A DNA stretch of 64,000 nucleotides from the NCBI GenBank assembly GCA_032871835.1, contig CM065297.1:94013052-94077051 (forward strand). Direction: 5' to 3'. The notes under the pieces were generated by a model that did not search any database, was not told the DNA's origin, and saw only the letters and a list, made by a program, of their open reading frames with translations. Both the position numbers and the translations under genes were made by a program. Source of the DNA: Dipteronia dyeriana. Taxonomy: Eukaryota; Streptophyta; Magnoliopsida; Sapindales; Sapindaceae. This document shows positions 58,813 through 64,000 of this stretch, one piece after another (the first letter of the stretch is position 1; each line of letters opens with the position of its first letter).

Positions 58813-59380
58813 ACCGAGTGTTGTATTAAACTGACTGATGGTCGGGTAACTTAACCGAGTATCTTATTAAACCGGTTGTTACCCGAATAACTTCAATTGT
58901 CAAGTATCGTATTAAACTGGCTTCATGTTCGGGTAACTTAACCGAGTATCTTATTAAACCGGTTGTTACCCGAATGACTTCAATTGCCAAGTATCTTATT
59001 AAACTGGCTTCTACGATGTTCGGGTAACTTAACCGAGTATCTTATTAAACCGTTCGTTACCCGAATGACTTCAATTGCCAAGTATCTTATTAAACTGGCT
59101 TCTTCGATGTTTGGGTAACTTAACCGAGTATCTTATTAAACCGGTCGTTACCCGAATGACTTCAATTGCCAAGTATCTTATTAAAATGGCTCTTTCGATG
59201 TTCGGATAACTTAACCGAGAATCTTATTAAACCGGTTGTTACCCGAATGACTTCAATTGCCAAGTATCTTATTAAACTGGCTTCATGTTCGGGTAACTTA
59301 ACCGAGTATCTTATTAAACCGGTTATTAACCGAATGACTTCGATTGCCAAGTATCTTATTAAACTGGCTCTTTATTATTA
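58813..59380. repeat. 87-91-bp tandem array in Tat element
   Basis: Six full units start at GTTCGGGTAACTTAACC-like words at about 58840, 58927, 59018, 59109, 59200 and 59287 (spacings 87, 91, 91, 91, 87). Each unit is built of two related halves that share GTATCTTATTAAAC, one with ACCGAG and CCGG, the other with GCCAAG and TGG. It lies between pol and the antisense gene. Confidence 0.92.
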
Positions 59381-59919
59381 ACCGAGTCATCTTGAAACAG
59401 GAAAGTTTGCACTTGTGTTTCATACCCGATTGCTACCCGAACATTACATCAAGGCTTTCCATGATCATACGTTCGAGTCCTTACGTAATACCAAGGACGT
59501 CTCCCTAGTTTTTATGCGTAAGGTTTTGCCGAATCGTTGAGCTCTTTTTTTAAAAAAGTTGCTTCAACACAGCTACCCATTTCACCGAAATTTCTTCCGA
59601 TAGCTTCCCGTGCATTTTTCCAAAGTCTGGTGCATCGGGTTTGCCTTTTTGCGAAAGTCATTTTGACCCTGCTCGGCTGGCATGCTCCTAAGAGCTTCTC
59701 CGCCCATTCGGGATTTGATGTTCCCGAGAATTCTATTTGCATGTTCTTATTATCATGCTCTGCTTCCATATGTTCTTATTATCATATGCCTTTTTTTGAA
59801 ATCCCGCACTAGATGCTATCCTTTCAAAAATTCTGAGTAATTTTATTTATTACTGTAAAAAATCGACAGATTTAAATTACAGTTTAATATTTATCCTACC
59901 AATAAAAGAACAAAATATT

Positions 59920-59954
<35 letters not shown>

Positions 59955-59967
59955 GGATAAAAAATCT
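59381..59967. other. Spacer between array and integrase
   Basis: No supported gene, although short open stretches occur on both strands at 59512-59812. An AT tract lies at 59922-59951, 20 bp from the integrase end. Confidence 0.5.
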
Positions 59968-61200
59968 TCAGATATTGGGCATTGCATGGTCGGGTAACAC
60001 CCCTCTATTGGATCGAGCAATCCAATAAGCTCCATGGCCAGCTATCCCCTCGATCTTGTATGGACCTTCCCATTTGTCAGCCAGGGATCCTGCGGCTCTA
60101 TTTTTTGTATTCAATGACACTTTCCTGAGCACCAGGTCTCCTAGCTGAAATTTCCTGATCCGAACACGAGAGTTGTAGTGGCGAGCCACTCTTTGTTAAT
60201 AGGCTGTATTTCTTATTCGTGACTTTCCCCCTTTTTCTTCTAGCTCATCCAAACTTTGTAGTAGTGTATCAACATTTTGTTCTTCATCGTATAGCCTGAC
60301 CCGGGGGGACGCATACAATGTTTCTACGGGGATGACAGCTTTTGTTCCGAACGCTAGGGTGAAAGGAGTTTTTCCTGTTGAAGTCCTTGCTGTCGTTCGA
60401 TATGCCCATAATACTTCAGGAAGCTTTTCAACCCAGTTTCCTTTTTTGTCATCTAACTTTGCTTTAATGGTGTGCTTGATAATTTTATTTACTACTTCTA
60501 CTTGCCCGTTTGTTTGTGGATGAGCTGGTGTCGTATAGTAGTTAGCAATATGATACTTCTCGCACAACTGTCTGAACTTTTGGTTATCAAACTGAGTGCC
60601 ATCGTCGGTGATTATAGTGTCCGAAACTCCAAACCTATAAAGTATGTTTTTCTTTACAAAATTTATGGTGTTGGCTTCCATGATATGCACAAGCGCTTCA
60701 GGTTCTGCCCATTTTATGAAATAATCAACAGATACTATGGCGTGCTTCGCTCCACCCCTTATCCCAGCTGGCATTGGCCCGATCAGGTCTAGGCCCCATA
60801 TGGAGAATGGCCATGGGGCAGTGAGATTTCTGAGATTTTCTAGGGGTTATCGGATATCGTTGGCAATTATTTGACAGGTGTTGCAACTTTTCGACCATTG
60901 CAGTGCATATGAGAAAAATGTAGGCCAATAATAGCCTTGCCTGAGTACCTTATGCGCCAAACTCCTACCCCCATTGTGGTTCCTGTAAACTCCTCAGTGG
61001 ATCTCTTGAAGTATGCGATGTGCATCTTCTTCCGGTATACATCTCTGGAGAGCTCGAGAAAACCCCCTTCTGTATAATTATCCTCCGATCATGGTATACC
61101 TAGCCGATCGATACCTGATGCGCTTTGCTAATACCGGATCTTTCAGAAGCACACCTTCTTCCAGGAACCTTCTCAGCTGGACTATCCAACCGTCTTGCGG
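59968..61200 (-). pseudogene. Tat integrase
   Basis: Inserts the cDNA. The N-terminal zinc-binding part is at about 60990-60860 with EEDAHRILQEIH, HNGG and CNTCQ readable across stops. The core (60774-60196) has SVDYFIKW (Asp at residue 17), TDDGTQFDNQ (Asp 57) and NGQVEVVNK (Glu 93), a normal D-D-35-E spacing. The C-terminal part (60189-59968) contains LGDLVLRKV and KWEGPYKI, the standard end of Tat pol. A stop separates it from the core. No chromodomain. Confidence 0.9.
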
Positions 61201-61203
61201 TGT

Positions 61204-61692
61204 TCAGATTTCTAAAATTTCCAAATGCTTAGGTTCAGCTGTACTCGGTTTAAGGAAGTGTGCAACTGGAATGGTTTTAGGTCTGATTAAGGTTGTTGCT
61301 GACGCTAATTTAGATAAAGCGTCTGCCTTTTCATTTTCTTCTCTAGGGATCTGAGCGATCTTGTATTCTTTAAATTTCTGGATGAGCTGTTTTGCGATGT
61401 CACGGTAGGCAATCATTCCTTCATCTTTGGCCTGGTATTCATCCATAACTTGGTTGACAACTACCTGTGAATCGTTGAATATCTTACCTTCATCTGCCCC
61501 AAGAGCTATGCAGACTCTGAGTCCAGCTAAAAATGCCGAGTATTCGGCTTGATTATTGGTTGCTTTGAAATCAAATCTCATGGCACATTCAACATCATCT
61601 CCTTCTGAGGTGCGAACTACGATCCCTGCCCCGCTGCCATGAGTGTTTGAAGAACCATCAACATATAATTTCCATGGGAAACTTTTATCCAA
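61204..61692 (-). pseudogene. Tat second (archaeal-type) RNase H
   Basis: A 162-codon open frame beginning just upstream of WKLYVDGSSNTHGSGAGIV, with NNQAEYSAFLAGL, FNDSQVVVNQV and EENEKADALSKLAS. This RNase H of the archaeal/plant type, in addition to the standard one, is characteristic of Tat-lineage elements. It sits between the retroviral-type RNase H (62127-61852) and integrase. Confidence 0.9.
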
Positions 61693-61851
61693 CAGTCTTT
61701 TTGTTTACAGGTTTGGTTATGTGAACTAGGCTATGAAGTCTGCCACCGCTTGTCCTTTGAGGGAGATTCTGGGGACATAATGAATATCGAATTCACTTAA
61801 CTCGATTGCCCATTTAGTAAGTCTTCCTAATATCTCTGGCTTTTGTAAGAT

Positions 61852-62127
61852 TTACCTTAATGGACAATTGGTGAGAACCTGGATCGTATGGGCCTGAAAA
61901 TATGGTCTCATCTTTTTTGTTGCTGAAACCAATGCTAAGGCTATCTTCTCTGCCTGTGAGTACCTGGTCTCGGCCGGTATGAGTGCCTTGCTAGTATAAT
62001 ACACTGGTTTCTGCACTCCATCTTCTGTTCTGACTAAGACTGAACTTGCTGCAAGCTCGGTTATTAACAAATACAGCTGAAGTATTTCCCCTTTTTGCGG
62101 TTTTGAGAGGATGAGAGCTTGCCCCAA
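61852..62127 (-). pseudogene. Tat first RNase H
   Basis: The segment reads LYLLITELAASSVLVRTEDG and PVYYTSKALIPAETRYSQAE, the standard gypsy RNase H, ending in an LTNCPLR block (family VLTDQPLR). It follows RT directly. Confidence 0.85.
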
Positions 62128-62130
62128 GTA

Positions 62131-63032
62131 CTATTTTATTTTTAAGAATGCCTGCTCACACTCTTTATTCCACTCCAGGCATTTCCCTTTTTTGATTATC
62201 TTGAAGAAAGGTGCGCACCTGTCTGTAGCCCTTGAGATGAATCTTCCCAAGGAGGCTAAACACCCTGTTAAGCGTTGTACCTCTTTCAATGTTTTAGGTG
62301 AAGTCATTTCTTGCAAAGCCTGGATCTTCTCGGGATTAACTTCGATTCCTCTTTGATGGACTTGAAAACCCAAGAATCTTCCCGAATGGACTCCGAATAA
62401 ACATTTGTTTGGGTTTAATTTCATCTGGTATCTTCTCAAAACATCAAATGTCTCTCGGAGGTCGCGGGCATGCTCATCTGCTGAGACACTTGTAGTCAAC
62501 ATGTCATCAATGTACACTTCCATGTTCCTTCATATTTGTCGAGTGAAGATTTTGTTGACCAACCTTTGGTACGTAGCTCCTGTATTTTTTAAACTGAAGG
62601 GCATTATGTGTAGCAATATAAACCATGATGCGTTGTGAAGGCTGTTTTTTCTTCATCAGCTTTGTTCATCCGGATCTGATTATATCTTGAGTAAGCATCC
62701 ATGAAGCTGAGTAATTCATGACCTGCTGTGGCATCCACCAGCTGATCTATCCTTGGAAGTGGGAAGTTATCCTTTGGACATGCCTTGTTTAGATCCGTGA
62801 AATCTACGCACATCCTCCATTGTCCATTTTTCTTCTGGACGAGGACTACGTTGGCTACCCACTGGGGGTAGCTGACTTCTCTGATTGATCCAGTCGCTAG
62901 TAACTTTTCCACCTCTTTTTTGATTGCTTGACTTCTTTCAGGATTGAACGATCTTCTCTTTTGTATTACCTGTTTTGCATTCGGGCTTACTGCGAGATGG
63001 TGGGATATCACTCTGGCATCTATCCCGATCAT
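62131..63032 (-). pseudogene. Tat reverse transcriptase
   Basis: The N-terminal segment (63032-62604) has KRRSFNPERSQAIKKEV, VANVVLVQKKNGQWRMCVDF, LNKACPKDNFPLPRIDQLVD and FMDAYSRYNQI, the first catalytic block. The second (62523-62131) starts MEVYIDDMLTTS with the catalytic YIDD and has FLGFQVHQRGIEVNPEK. Between them (62604-62523) the frame is broken around the MPFGLKN motif. Motifs themselves are intact. Confidence 0.9.
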
Positions 63033-63083
63033 ATCTTCGTGACTCCAGGCGAATACATCTTTGTATTTTCTAAGCAGATTGGT

Positions 63084-63703
63084 TTAGTCTTGCTTGACTT
63101 TTCCATCCAAGTTGGCCCCTATCTTGATTTTCTTGTCCGGTTTGTCTTCTTCAAGCACCATTTCAACCAATTCTGTTTTGTATTCATTCGAGCCCTCCCT
63201 TGGGTCCAGTTCGAATGACAAGGATTTTTTACACTGATTTGGCTGCATTATGGTGCACACTTGTTCAGCATCATGCTTGTCTTTGTATACTGACAGATTT
63301 TCTCTTCGGGCCATCTCTTGGGATCCCTTGATTATCCCAACCCCTTGTTCTGTTGGGAACTTGATCATTAATGCATAAGTGGCCGCACGGCCCTTGTTTT
63401 ATTCAGGAATGGCTGACCCAATAATGCATTACATGGCCAATTATTCAAGTCAACTACCACGAAGTCAAGCAGGACAGTCCTCTGGCATGGTGCCGTTCCG
63501 ATCTTCACAGGTAGTTTTACCGTCCCGAGTGCCCTGAACTCTATTCCCCCAAATCCTCTTAATGGAGTATGGAAAGGCTGTAAATATTTTCGGTCTAGTC
63601 TTAGCTGGTCGTATACGTCCACCCTTAGGATGTCTACTGAGCTCCCATTATCTATTAAAATTCTCCGGACTTCCCTATGGCCAATCCGGGCACTTATAAC
63701 CAA
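63084..63703 (-). pseudogene. Tat aspartic protease and linker
   Basis: The protease (63703-63368) has ILIDNGSSVDILRVDVYDQL, with the catalytic Asp in the variant DNGSS typical of Tat elements, and CNALLGQPFLN near its end. A 94-codon linker (63368-63084) leads to RT. The stop between the two is followed by a frame change at 63368. Confidence 0.88.
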
Positions 63704-64000
63704 AGCGTCATTAGGTCGAACATCGACGCCATGAGAATCTGCCTCTGTAAAGACTATTGGGTCCCATCATTCCTTTACCCTTTTCGAGTCTGGTTCAACC
63801 GAGTTTACGTCGAAGTTATTCCTTGCTTCTACTGTTTCTTTGATTTCCTGAGTTCGTTCTCGGTTACTTCTCCCAATAGAAGGTCCTCCGAAAATTGTAT
63901 GTATTACTTGGTTGGCTTCGGGGCTGGTTCTTTGGTTTTGACCAGGGTTGTGATCAACCTTGACTTTCTTGATTTCTGGTCTCTCGTCTTTTTTAAGATT
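63704..64000 (-). pseudogene. Tat gag end, partial
   Basis: The minus strand from the window edge reads a basic stretch and then NQVIHTIFGGPSIG, the gag-protease junction motif of Tat elements (family VINTISGGP). One stop interrupts at about 63767 before the frame joins the protease. The remainder of gag is outside the window. Confidence 0.75.

Larger units (their letters stand above)
54294..64000 (-). mobile_element. Tat-lineage Ty3/gypsy element, partial at right edge
   Basis: Order on the minus strand from the right edge: gag end, protease, RT, RNase H, a second (archaeal-type) RNase H, integrase; then a tandem array, an antisense gene, polypurine tract and 3' LTR. Two RNase H regions, the wording of the protease and integrase motifs and an extra ORF between pol and the 3' LTR are marks of the Tat (Retand/Ogre-like) lineage. 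The 5' LTR is off the window. Confidence 0.88.

Noticed and set aside
58813..59380. CRISPR-like regular repeats
   Set aside because: Units are head-to-tail without spacers; the array is a satellite-type repeat in an LTR element.

Overview
The window is nuclear DNA from a flowering plant, most likely a eudicot. It is AT-rich and made almost entirely of transposable elements. I recognise no single-copy host gene, rRNA, tRNA or CRISPR array. The case for a plant rests on Ty1/copia and Ty3/gypsy elements with initiator-Met tRNA primer sites (TGGTATCAGAGC), a Tat-lineage gypsy element with an antisense extra gene, hAT transposons, PIF/Harbinger-like MITEs and an endogenous caulimovirid.

Layout. 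0-9.6 kb: two copia elements of one family, minus strand. The LTR at 317-2488 belongs to element X, which runs off the left edge. X appears to have inserted into the 3' LTR of element Y (LTR fragment 2489-2967, pol 3122-6330, 5' LTR 7507-9578). Y has lost most of gag and one catalytic Asp of its reverse transcriptase. 9.6-11.3 kb: LTR and short internal remnant of a third element. 12.05-18.84 kb: a decayed florendovirus/petuvirus-like endogenous pararetrovirus bounded by TA-dinucleotide tracts; its movement-protein fragment is on the opposite strand from the coat and polymerase genes. 19.6-22 kb: a SINE-like trace and a copia gag with its LTR.

22.7-28.4 kb: a ~200-bp tandem repeat whose third copy is split by a non-autonomous LTR element (23119-28242, TSD TGAGT). 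This element has no gag or pol. Its only gene is antisense and related to the extra ORF of the Tat element at 54 kb. 28.8-31.8 kb: copia gag/protease remnant with a MITE inserted and a 242-bp LTR. 32-39.7 kb: mostly unassigned, with a ~36-bp tandem array, a zinc-knuckle fragment of MULE/FAR1 type and a foldback MITE.

39.75-49.62 kb: a Ty3/gypsy element, minus strand. Its integrase is cut by an Ac-type hAT transposon (40782-44419) and its 5' LTR by a small non-autonomous hAT (48575-49484). 50.3-53.6 kb: a cluster of MITEs with TAA/TTA duplications, two sharing one TAA and two nested. 54.29 kb to the right edge: a Tat-lineage gypsy element, minus strand, with 3' LTR, an antisense gene on the plus strand (55662-58669), an 87-91-bp tandem array, and integrase, RNase H, RT, protease and the end of gag.

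How the parts relate: the 54-64 kb Tat element and the 23-28 kb element share LTR, polypurine-tract and antisense-gene sequence, so they look like an autonomous element and a non-autonomous partner. Nearly every coding region here carries stops or frameshifts. All calls come from reading the sequence; no database search was possible.
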